Source: Cyclobacteriaceae bacterium
GTDB taxonomy: Bacteria > Bacteroidota > Bacteroidia > Cytophagales > Cyclobacteriaceae
DNA: 7,833 bases
Direction of reading: 5' to 3'
Assembly: GCA_025358195.1 (NCBI GenBank)
Contig: JANYKP010000185.1
Span: 1-7,833 of the forward strand
The notes beneath the pieces were generated by a model. It saw only the letters and a program-made list of their open reading frames with translations. It was not told the DNA's origin and did not search any database. Of the stretch, positions 1 to 5,563 are shown piece by piece. How positions within the stretch are numbered: the stretch's first letter is position 1; each line of letters opens with the position of its first letter. A program made the translations under genes and the position numbers.

Positions 1-84
1 TATTCTCGCCTTCAAATCTGAAGTGTAACCAATATAAATCTGGTTGTAGCTCGGAGAGTACAGAACATATGTGTGAAACTCCAT
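1..84 (-). CDS. GIY-YIG nuclease family protein (N-terminal 28 residues only)
   Basis: Reading the minus strand from the ATG at 84 gives 28 codons open to the window edge, beginning MEFHTYVLYSPSYNQIYIGY. The YVLYS and IYIGYT blocks are the two halves of the GIY-YIG signature, with the catalytic tyrosines in the first beta strands. The following TSDLKARI fits the small single-domain GIY-YIG proteins (UvrC N-terminal-like, YhbQ/UPF0213 type) of about 80-100 residues. These are presumed DNA endonucleases, but the role of the stand-alone bacterial ones is largely unknown. The gene lies just downstream of the initiator tRNA on the same strand, and its ATG immediately follows the T-tract of the tRNA terminator. 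Expression must therefore come from read-through or from a very short leader. Family assignment rests on a short fragment but the motif is clear. Confidence 0.8.
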   Translation of the reverse strand, partial: MEFHTYVLYSPSYNQIYIGYTSDLKARI

Positions 85-107
85 AAAAAAGGCGACTTGC
101 AGTCGCC
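85..107 (-). terminator. Rho-independent terminator of the fMet tRNA unit
   Basis: On the minus strand a perfect 7-bp stem, GGCGACT/AGTCGCC with a 3-nt loop (91-107), is followed by six T residues (90-85). It begins 8 nt after the tRNA discriminator base. The T-tract runs directly into the ATG of the GIY-YIG gene, so the two elements abut. Confidence 0.85.
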
Positions 108-115
108 ATAATTAG

Positions 116-188
<73 letters not shown>

Positions 189-198
189 GTATATCCTT

Positions 199-206
199 CA
201 AAAATA
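199..206 (-). promoter_or_regulatory. -7 box (TATTTTTG) of the intact fMet tRNA
   Basis: The minus strand reads TATTTTTG, an exact match to the Bacteroidota primary-sigma -7 consensus TAnnTTTG, ending 10 nt before the mature tRNA 5' end. No TTTG lies at the usual 19-21 nt upstream. The nearest candidate is TTGACA, about 23 nt away and inside the decayed tRNA copy. The box is convincing, the full promoter less so. Confidence 0.5.
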
Positions 207-230
207 ACTTTCCTACTTAAACTCCCTTCT

Positions 231-304
231 GTCAAGACTCCAAACCTTACGTCCGCCAGCCGGCGGATATGAGCCCAACGAGCTACCAACTGCTCCACCC
301 CGCG
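231..304 (-). pseudogene. Decayed second copy of tRNA-fMet, anticodon arm interrupted by a palindrome
   Basis: From 304 down to 268 the minus strand is identical over 37 nt to the intact tRNA (188 to 152), covering the acceptor 5' strand, the D-arm, the anticodon-stem 5' strand and most of the anticodon loop, including CAT. The next 10 nt of the normal tRNA (rest of the loop, 3' anticodon stem and start of the variable loop) are replaced by the 16-nt palindrome TCCGCCGGCTGGCGGA. Beyond it, CGTAAG and, after small changes, GAGTCTT still match the T-arm. The acceptor 3' strand is not recognisable. The molecule cannot form a cloverleaf, so it should give no working tRNA, although the promoter in front of it is intact. 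It looks like a tandem duplicate that later acquired the repeat. Confidence 0.85.
252..267. repeat. GC-rich 16-nt palindrome inside the tRNA copy
   Basis: TCCGCC-AGCC-GGCGGA forms a 6-bp perfect stem with a 4-nt loop and is much richer in GC than its surroundings. It sits exactly where 10 nt of the tRNA are missing. From memory, palindromes of the TCCGCC..GGCGGA form are scattered through intergenic DNA in Bacteroidota genomes, which would make this a dispersed-repeat insertion. That last point cannot be tested from this window, where it occurs once. Confidence 0.6.
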
Positions 305-317
305 ATATTGGAAGTCA

Positions 318-349
318 CAAAAGTAGACCCATGCCGACTAAAAACCAAA
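318..349 (-). promoter_or_regulatory. Bacteroidota-type promoter (TTTG-N20-TACTTTTG) before the tRNA cluster
   Basis: On the minus strand a -33 TTTG (349-346), a 20-nt spacer and a -7 TACTTTTG (325-318) match the TTTG-N19-21-TAnnTTTG consensus exactly. Transcription should begin near 311-313, a few bases before the broken tRNA copy, and could continue into the intact tRNA. The inverted repeat ACCCAT/ATGGGT (327-332 and 351-356) encloses the -33 box and could be an operator, though this is only suggestive. Confidence 0.65.
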
Positions 350-416
350 TATGGGTAAAACCAGTCCCCGTCAATCCTTCTTAGAAGCGTTTACTTTATA
401 GATGGCAATTCGTGCG

Positions 417-424
417 TACGTTTG
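417..424 (+). promoter_or_regulatory. Candidate -7 box (TACGTTTG) for era
   Basis: TACGTTTG matches TAnnTTTG perfectly and would place the transcription start near 429-431, about 15 nt before the TTG at 445. No TTTG lies at the ideal distance upstream; the nearest T-rich block is TTTA at 390-393. If this box is used, the GTG at 412 is not in the mRNA. Confidence 0.4.
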
Positions 425-444
425 TAACTGTAAACCCTAAGAAT

Positions 445-1320
445 TTGTCTCACAAAGCCGGTTTTGTAAGCATTGTAGGAAAACCCAACGTGGGAAAGTC
501 CACACTTATGAATAAACTGGTGGGGGAGAACCTTTCTATCATTACGGCCAAAGCACAAACCACCCGCCACCGGATTATGGGCATCCTCAACGGTGAGGAT
601 TTTCAAATCGTCTACTCCGATACACCCGGTATCCTTGAACCAAAATATGCCTTGCACGAGGCGATGATGAATTATGTAAAGGTGTCACTGGAAGATGCAG
701 ATGTGATTTTGCTGGTGGTGGAGTGGGGCGAAAAATTCGACGCGGTGATGTATGAGCGATTCAAAACGGTGACCGCGCCCATACTTTTACTCATCAATAA
801 AGTTGACCGGGCGCCGAACGTTGGCCGCAAAACCATGATCGATTACTGGAAAAGCCACCTGCCCTCCAAGGAAATCATACCGGTTTCTGCTGTATCGGGC
901 GAAAACGTTGAAAAGATATTTCCTACACTGCTGCAATTGTTGCCGGAACATCCCGCCTATTTCCCAAAAGAAGAACTTACCAACCGAAGCGAGCGCTTTT
1001 TTGCTTCTGAAATAATCCGCGAGAAGATATTTCATAACTATAGCCAGGAAATTCCCTACAGCACGGAAGTGGGCATCGAAGACTTTAAGGATGAGGAATC
1101 TATTTTGCGCATTCGTGCCACAATTTTTGTCGAGCGAGAGTCTCAAAAAGGAATTGTCATCGGAAAAGGAGGAAGCTCCCTTAAGAAAGTAGGCACGGAA
1201 GCCCGCATTGACATGGAGGCCTTCTTTGGAAAGAAAATATTTCTGGAAACCCGTGTCAAAGTAGCCACTGACTGGCGAAAGCAGAAAGACAAACTGCGCT
1301 CTTTCGGATATCTTGAATAG
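445..1320 (+). CDS. era: GTPase Era
   Basis: Era is a Ras-like GTPase with a C-terminal KH domain. It binds the 3' end of 16S rRNA and is needed for 30S subunit maturation. Numbering from the TTG at 445 (291 aa): G1 GKPNVGKST at 12-20, G2 threonine within QTTRHR near 40, G3 DTPG 59-62, G4 NKVD 118-121, G5 SA near 148-149. The KH domain follows with its GKGG loop at 240-243. The frame is open from a GTG at 412, which would add 11 residues (starting MRTFVTVNP). I prefer the TTG because family members begin a few residues before KAGFVSIVGKPN, and because a promoter -7 box lies between the two candidates. No Shine-Dalgarno sequence is seen for either start. All motifs are intact. No terminator is obvious after the stop. 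Confidence 0.95.
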   Translation: MSHKAGFVSIVGKPNVGKSTLMNKLVGENLSIITAKAQTTRHRIMGILNGEDFQIVYSDTPGILEPKYALHEAMMNYVKVSLEDADVILLVVEWGEKFDAVMYERFKTVTAPILLLINKVDRAPNVGRKTMIDYWKSHLPSKEIIPVSAVSGENVEKIFPTLLQLLPEHPAYFPKEELTNRSERFFASEIIREKIFHNYSQEIPYSTEVGIEDFKDEESILRIRATIFVERESQKGIVIGKGGSSLKKVGTEARIDMEAFFGKKIFLETRVKVATDWRKQKDKLRSFGYLE

Positions 1321-1531
1321 CTGTGCCCTTTTCTGGGATTGATAATTTCTAACAAGTGTTAAGCTAAATTTATTTGCAGGCTGCAAACAGTCTGGACCTT
1401 GAAGCTTGTAGCTCCTGAAGCCACTTGACGTAGCGCCATACTCGTCATTACGATCTCCTTCATAATCCATCCACGTTGATTCATCTGGAAAAATTTCCAT
1501 TCATCGGCAATAACTGATGAAGCGTAACACA

Positions 1532-1546
1532 CGGCACGGATTTCGT
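1532..1546 (+). promoter_or_regulatory. Sigma-54-like promoter element of the first PepSY-like gene
   Basis: The 15-mer CGGCACGGATTTCGT lies 42 nt before the ATG at 1589 and is repeated exactly in front of the paralogous gene (2463-2477), although the sequence around it has diverged. GGCACG fits the sigma-54 -24 box. At the -12 position the site has TCGT instead of TTGC, keeping the G but not the C. A start near 1558 would leave a leader of about 30 nt. No TAnnTTTG box is seen here, which argues against the primary sigma factor. An inverted repeat TTCATC-N10-GATGAA (1500-1521) lies just upstream. The rest of the gap from era (1321-1499) holds nothing I recognise. Confidence 0.5.
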
Positions 1547-1588
1547 CTCATAAAAGAAAATTGTGTCTAACTAAAATTACAAAAGGTC

Positions 1589-1975
1589 ATGAAAAAATTA
1601 ATGTTAACAGTCGCCGGATTACTGCTCATCAGTACGCTAATGGTGGATGCCCAGTCAAGAGACACTGTAACTACTCGCAAACGGGACAATATGCACAAAC
1701 AGCAGGGAACCAAATACGATAAAAACAAGAGATCACCAGGGATGCACGGTCAAGGTTCAACTAACCTGCGTGAAAGGAAGAAAATCACAGTAACTCAAGT
1801 TCCCGCTTCCGTTCGTCAAACTTTGCAGGGCCCGGAGTATAAAGGCTGGGACGATCAAACTACCATGCTTTATAGAAACAAGGCGGGCGATCGCTATACA
1901 GTAGAATTCCATGATGGAAACAAAATAAAAGTCTATCACTTTGATAGCAGTGGTAACCGAATTGATCCACAATGA
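1589..1975 (+). CDS. Small secreted PepSY-like protein, paralog 1 (128 aa)
   Basis: The protein has a Sec signal peptide: MKK, a hydrophobic core LMLTVAGLLLISTLMV, and a likely signal-peptidase cut after DA at residue 21. There is no lipobox cysteine, so it should be periplasmic or exported. Residues 22-66 form a strongly basic, low-complexity linker rich in K, R, Q and G. Residues 66-125 form a compact domain (ITVTQVPASVRQTLQ, PEYKGWD, YTVEFHDGNKIKVYHFDSSG) that resembles the PepSY-like / beta-lactamase-inhibitor-like small domains common in Bacteroidota, whose ligand is generally unknown. The start is supported by near-identity of the first codons with the paralog at 2524 and by an AAAGG just upstream. 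The gene is monocistronic, with its own sigma-54-like promoter and a terminator 13 nt after the stop. Function is not established. Confidence 0.85.
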   Translation: MKKLMLTVAGLLLISTLMVDAQSRDTVTTRKRDNMHKQQGTKYDKNKRSPGMHGQGSTNLRERKKITVTQVPASVRQTLQGPEYKGWDDQTTMLYRNKAGDRYTVEFHDGNKIKVYHFDSSGNRIDPQ

Positions 1976-1988
1976 TCGCTGGAAATTG

Positions 1989-2019
1989 AAAATGGCGGCC
2001 TTGAAGTCGCCATTTTTTT
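1989..2019 (+). terminator. Rho-independent terminator of paralog 1
   Basis: AAAATGGCGGC pairs with GTCGCCATTTTT around the 6-nt loop CTTGAA, with one G:T pair. The stem ends in a run of seven T (2013-2019). It starts 13 nt after the stop codon at 1975. Confidence 0.9.
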
Positions 2020-2080
2020 GACTCCACTAATTCAGGACACGCAACGTCATAATCACCGGGTCGCGTGAAAATGGGATTAT

Positions 2081-2103
2081 CTTTTCCCATGATTTCAATC
2101 ATT
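2081..2103. promoter_or_regulatory. Dyad site A (ATGATT-TC-AATCAT)
   Basis: A perfect 6-bp inverted repeat ATGATT/AATCAT with a 2-nt centre (2089-2102), preceded by CTTTTCCC. The core TGAT-N4-ATCA has the geometry of Crp/Fnr-family operators (consensus TTGAT-N4-ATCAA). It shares an unbroken 17-nt match with site B. It lies about 395 bp before the expected transcription start of paralog 2. Confidence 0.6.
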
Positions 2104-2156
2104 GCTGAATTCACAGAAGCATGACACCACCTTCTCATTTTAACAGTAATTAAATA

Positions 2157-2177
2157 TTTTCCATGATTTCAATCATT
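2157..2177. promoter_or_regulatory. Dyad site B (ATGATT-TC-AATCAT)
   Basis: Same perfect dyad as site A (2163-2176), preceded by ATTTTCC, with its core 74 bp downstream of that of A, about seven helical turns. The flanks beyond the shared block differ, so this is a conserved site and not a recent duplication of a longer segment. Confidence 0.6.
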
Positions 2178-2215
2178 CCATGCTGCCAGCAGGAAGAAAA
2201 TTGGCGCAACAAAAT

Positions 2216-2238
2216 TATTCCCTTGTGATTTTGATCAT
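2216..2238. promoter_or_regulatory. Dyad site C (TGAT-TTTG-ATCA)
   Basis: Core at 2226-2237 with 4-bp half-sites and the same N4 spacing as A and B, preceded by ATTCCCTTG. It begins 62 bp after site B, about six helical turns. Confidence 0.55.
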
Positions 2239-2290
2239 GTTTGATTTTGAGTCAACCCCAAATAAGCACGATTAGTTGGTCACTCATTAT

Positions 2291-2311
2291 TCTTCCCATG
2301 ACGTTGATTAT
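2291..2311. promoter_or_regulatory. Dyad site D (TGAC-GTTG-ATTA, degenerate)
   Basis: Core at 2299-2310, preceded by TCTTCCCA as in site A. The half-sites differ from A and B at two bases (TGAC, ATTA), so on its own it would be unremarkable. The TTCCC flank and the 73-bp spacing from site C support membership of the series. Confidence 0.45.
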
Positions 2312-2462
2312 ATGAATTATGTGTGAATAAAATTCAACACAACCTGTCATTAAAAATTAAGATGAGAAAAATATGAATTTAATAACGGTTCAAATAGGCA
2401 TTCAGGTTACTTCATCTGCGATAATTTCGTTTCGACGGGTGTTCATGGGAATTTGACTGTTG

Positions 2463-2477
2463 CGGCACGGATTTCGT
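2463..2477 (+). promoter_or_regulatory. Sigma-54-like promoter element of the second PepSY-like gene
   Basis: Exact copy of the 15-mer CGGCACGGATTTCGT found before paralog 1, here 46 nt before the ATG at 2524. It has a good -24 box (GGCACG) and an imperfect -12 box (TCGT in place of TTGC). Expected start near 2489. Four dyad sites lie about 180-400 bp further upstream, a normal distance for the activator sites that sigma-54 promoters require. The leaders of both genes also share AAATTGT and AACTAAA. Confidence 0.5.
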
Positions 2478-2523
2478 TGCCTATGGGCAAAATGAAATTG
2501 TAAACTAAATCATATTAAGAATT

Positions 2524-2886
2524 ATGAAAAAATTAATGTTAACACTGGCCGGACTGATGCTGATAAGCATCCTGACCGTAGATGCCCAATCAATGGACAC
2601 CATTCCATCTCGTAAAAAGGACACGCTAAGGCAAGAAGCCAATAAGTATCAACACAGCCAGGAGAGTTACAATCTCCGGGATATGACCAAAGTCAACTTA
2701 ACGGATGTTCCTGCAGCGTTGCATCAAACCTTGCAAGCTCCTGAATACAAGGGTTGGGACAATGAAACATCGACAATTTATAAGAGCAAAACAGGCAATC
2801 TTTATGTCGTCGAAATTCGCGATGGTAACAAGACCAAAGTGTATCACTTCGATAGTGACGGAAAGCCCATTATCGATTACAACTAA
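2524..2886 (+). CDS. Small secreted PepSY-like protein, paralog 2 (120 aa)
   Basis: Close relative of the gene at 1589. The signal peptide MKKLMLTLAGLMLISILTVDA is nearly the same, with a likely cut after residue 21. A shorter and less basic linker (22-56) follows. The C-terminal domain (57-117) has VNLTDVPAALHQTLQ, the invariant PEYKGWD, and DGNKTKVYHFDSDG; by hand count about 36 of 63 aligned residues are identical to paralog 1. The core signature shared by the pair is PEYKGWD and KVYHFDS. It is expected in the periplasm, with no lipobox or transmembrane segment beyond the signal. Divergence is greatest in the linker, as expected for an old tandem duplication under selection on the domain. 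Its upstream region differs from paralog 1 by the dyad array. Function unknown; a sensor, inhibitor or envelope-stress role is only a guess. Confidence 0.85.
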   Translation: MKKLMLTLAGLMLISILTVDAQSMDTIPSRKKDTLRQEANKYQHSQESYNLRDMTKVNLTDVPAALHQTLQAPEYKGWDNETSTIYKSKTGNLYVVEIRDGNKTKVYHFDSDGKPIIDYN

Positions 2887-2909
2887 GTTCTAATCGATTG
2901 GATATTAAT

Positions 2910-2937
2910 AAAAAAGGGGCCTCATGGCCCTTTTTTT
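2910..2937. terminator. Bidirectional terminator between paralog 2 and the metalloprotease gene
   Basis: GGGGCC-TCAT-GGCCC(T) with an A-tract on the left and seven T on the right forms a hairpin with U-tracts on both strands. It serves the plus-strand gene ending at 2886 and the minus-strand gene whose TAA is at 2938-2936, so the last bases of the T-tract overlap that stop codon. Confidence 0.9.
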
Positions 2938-5413
2938 ATTTACCCGACTCCTTATGTGTAAAGGCGGCAATCTTATTGTGCAGAAATTGCAAATGATACT
3001 CGGTCATGGGGTCCTTTATTTTTGGGATCGCCTTTTTTAAGCGGGCTTGGATATTCTCCAATTTTTGCACGACAATTGGCATAACATCCCGATATAACCG
3101 GTCAGACCGGGAAGAGCTGTTCGCTAATTCGAGAAGCTTGTCCGTGTACAAGCGTTGCAGGTTGCGCCGATAGACGCCAACGGAATCATTACTTCTAAGT
3201 TCGATCCACATGGCTTGATCCAGATCCTCAAAAAAATCGATCAAACGATACGCCTGATGGCCATACGTTGCTTCACCATCTGACAATTTTGTAAGCGTAG
3301 TGGATCCCAGGAGATTATTCAGCACCATCTCTTGAGAAGATCTCACAATTTGCATGGGTGATTGACCGATGCGTGCCATAATCGCAGTATCCAGCAACCA
3401 TTGTGGGGTGTTAAAGATATGCCGGGTTAAAAAATCCATCGCTTCAAGCTGAAGCTCCCGCGGAACAATCTTAAACACCGGTCCGGATTGTTCCACAGAT
3501 TTGTTTGTCTCATAGACGCCTCCAATGTAGGCGAGCGCATGGGTCAGGTATCCGTCAAACTGGTCCGTTACACTAAAATAGATGTGCGACAGGTTTCGAT
3601 AGTCTTCATTTTCAAGGTAGGTCCATTGAATAAGATTAGGAATGATCCGTTGTAGGTTCTTGATACCATATTCACCTGCCTTCATCGCGTTATCACCCAC
3701 ATCTTCGGTTTGCGTACGGGGATCACCGGATGAAAACTCTGATCCAAACCTCAATCGTTCATTGTGCATCTTATCGATGATCCATTTATTCAGAACAGGG
3801 ATTTCTTTTTCCGCGGTCGGAATATCCGGAAACCAGCGATATCCCCATTCAATGGCCCACAAATCATATTCCCCGATCCGGCCAATGAGTCCCTGCTCAC
3901 CAACACTGTCTTCTGGTTGTGCCACATAATTAAATCGCGCATAGTCCATGATGGATGGCGTATGACCATTGGCTTCCAGCCATTTTCGATTTCTAAGATT
4001 TTCTACCGGCACTGAAGAGCTCGCCGCAAAATTGTGAGTCAATCCGAGGGTGTGACCTACTTCATGTGAGGCCACGGAGCGAATGATTTGCCCCATCAAT
4101 TTGTTATCAAATTCCATCTTTTGAGCGCGTGGATCATTGGGTGCACATTGAATCATGTACCATTCCTGCAGAATGGACATCAGGTTGTGATACCAATTAA
4201 TATGCGTCTCCAGTATTTCACCGCTCCGCGGATCGGTAATGATCGGGCCGGCTGCGTTGGCAATAGAAGATGGTTTATAGACAATGGCCGAGTGACGTGA
4301 ATCCTCCAAACTCCAATTTTCATTTTCTGCGGGTAATGGTGCCACCATTGCCGTTATCGCATTTTTGAAGCCGGCTTTTTCAAACGCTCCTTCCCAATCG
4401 GAGATACCTTGTATAAGATAAGGCACCCAAGTCTTTGGAGTGGCCGGATCGATATAATAAACAATCGGCTTGCGCGGCTCCACCAACTCACCGTTTTTAT
4501 ATTTTGTGATATCCTCCGGTTTCGGCTCCAGTCGCCATCGCTTGATATAGTTCACCAACTTTACCCCTTGGGGATTGGTACCATAATCCGTGTAATGCTC
4601 AGAAAAATAGCCGACACGAGGATCAGAGAATCGCTTGCGCATGGGTTTTTTTGGAAGCAAAACAATGGAGGTATTTAACTCTAGCGTAAAACTATTGTCT
4701 GTCGTTGTTTCTTTGTATGTCTTGATCGTTCGGATCTCAAGGTTCATGGGAAATGAGTTGATATCTTTTATGTAGCACATATTGGATTGCGGATCGCCTA
4801 CTTTCATCGATTTCCTGGAGGAAGAATTGAAGAAGAAGATATCGTTATCTCCATTGATGTAATCTGTAACCTCGATGAGGCTGCTTTTGCCATTATAAGC
4901 GCTAATGCCGAACGCTGCTACCAGCGGCTGAAGATTTGAACGGATCACCGCGGTATACATCGCGCTGGTGCTATCACCTGCATTCTCTTCATACGTAATT
5001 CTCCTTAGAAATAATTTGTGACTCGGCCCCTTTTCAAACCGGATGACGGTGTTTCCAATCTGGTCACCTGCGTAACCGGCAGATTCCTTGCGAACCCCAG
5101 CGGCTCCTTGCGCTATCCGGCTCACCACCAGGAGATCTCTTCCCAGAAGACTATCAGCGATTTCAAAAAAATAATTGTCCTCTACTTTGTGAACGGTAAA
5201 AAGTCCCTTTCGTGTAATCGCATTTGACTTTATGATGTTATGGTAGTTGCGTGGAGCGGAGAGTTGAGTATTGCCTGCAGGAACGGATGCGGGAGTCTCC
5301 ATTTTTGCCGTGTCCAGATGCGGTGGCTGTACCGTTTGGATCTGAGCAGACACGGTCATTGATCCAAAAAAGATACTAGAAAAAATGAGCTTTTTTAATC
5401 CAATCATAGGCAT
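2936..5413 (-). CDS. Secreted zinc-dependent metalloprotease (metzincin, DUF5117/DUF5118 type)
   Basis: A large exported protease. The zinc site is HEVGHTLGLTH (His450, Glu451, His454 and His460 counted from the ATG at 5413), a full metzincin HExxHxxGxxH motif, with the Met-turn SIMDY about 39 residues later (Met489). Upstream lies the all-beta region around LLVVSRIAQGAAG and GNTVIRFEKG, which I assign to DUF5118/DUF5117. A helical C-terminal part follows the catalytic domain and ends in KESGK. Neither a type IX sorting domain nor a lipobox is seen, so periplasm or outer surface is expected. The frame is open back to an ATG at 5497, but those 28 extra residues are not signal-like, whereas MPMIGLKKLIFSSIFFGSMTVSA is a good signal peptide cut before QIQT. 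An ATG at 5407 is an equally good start. Length, 825 aa, suits the family. Substrate unknown. Confidence 0.9.
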   Translation of the reverse strand: MPMIGLKKLIFSSIFFGSMTVSAQIQTVQPPHLDTAKMETPASVPAGNTQLSAPRNYHNIIKSNAITRKGLFTVHKVEDNYFFEIADSLLGRDLLVVSRIAQGAAGVRKESAGYAGDQIGNTVIRFEKGPSHKLFLRRITYEENAGDSTSAMYTAVIRSNLQPLVAAFGISAYNGKSSLIEVTDYINGDNDIFFFNSSSRKSMKVGDPQSNMCYIKDINSFPMNLEIRTIKTYKETTTDNSFTLELNTSIVLLPKKPMRKRFSDPRVGYFSEHYTDYGTNPQGVKLVNYIKRWRLEPKPEDITKYKNGELVEPRKPIVYYIDPATPKTWVPYLIQGISDWEGAFEKAGFKNAITAMVAPLPAENENWSLEDSRHSAIVYKPSSIANAAGPIITDPRSGEILETHINWYHNLMSILQEWYMIQCAPNDPRAQKMEFDNKLMGQIIRSVASHEVGHTLGLTHNFAASSSVPVENLRNRKWLEANGHTPSIMDYARFNYVAQPEDSVGEQGLIGRIGEYDLWAIEWGYRWFPDIPTAEKEIPVLNKWIIDKMHNERLRFGSEFSSGDPRTQTEDVGDNAMKAGEYGIKNLQRIIPNLIQWTYLENEDYRNLSHIYFSVTDQFDGYLTHALAYIGGVYETNKSVEQSGPVFKIVPRELQLEAMDFLTRHIFNTPQWLLDTAIMARIGQSPMQIVRSSQEMVLNNLLGSTTLTKLSDGEATYGHQAYRLIDFFEDLDQAMWIELRSNDSVGVYRRNLQRLYTDKLLELANSSSRSDRLYRDVMPIVVQKLENIQARLKKAIPKIKDPMTEYHLQFLHNKIAAFTHKESGK

Positions 5414-5563
5414 GAAATCGTTTAACTTCCACACTTCTCCAACAATTGTCCCCATGCGTTCGATTATAATGGGTCGTCCAGGAAACGGACGGGTCATTAA
5501 AGACAGTATAACCCCATTGCAAAAAATAAGATTCCACCAAAAAAACCTTTCGTCTGTTAATAA

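Larger units (their letters stand above)
1976..2523. other. 548-bp regulatory gap between the two PepSY-like genes
   Basis: No coding frame here is convincing: the 92-codon minus-strand frame at 2138-1860 runs antisense into paralog 1 and has no protein-like features. The gap holds the terminator of paralog 1, four related dyad sites (cores at 2090, 2164, 2226 and 2299), an AT-rich tract near 2310-2390, and the sigma-54-like element at 2463 that precedes paralog 2. A further imperfect inverted repeat, TTGATTTTGAGTCAA, lies at 2241-2255 beside the third site. No TAnnTTTG box is seen on the plus strand. Confidence 0.6.

Noticed and set aside
231..304. tRNA fragment as an integration (att) site of a mobile element
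   Set aside because: The repeated part is the 5' half of the tRNA, only 79 nt separate the copies, and no integrase gene is present.
1398..1422. Low-complexity stretch with TGAAGC repeated after era
   Set aside because: It resembles simple repeats seen in spacers, but two short, imperfect copies are not enough to call a repeat.
787..1500. 237-codon minus-strand frame across era and the following gap
   Set aside because: Most of it is antisense to era, a firmly identified gene. The part outside era (1321-1500) shows no recognisable domain, signal or conserved motif.
2081..2311. The four repeated dyads as a CRISPR array
   Set aside because: The shared block is short, the copies are degenerate, spacing is 62-74 bp and there are no cas genes. 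A series of operators fits better.
5414..5497. 28-residue N-terminal extension of the metalloprotease
   Set aside because: It would bury the signal peptide behind a charged, proline-rich segment. The ATG at 5413 or 5407 gives a normal Sec signal.
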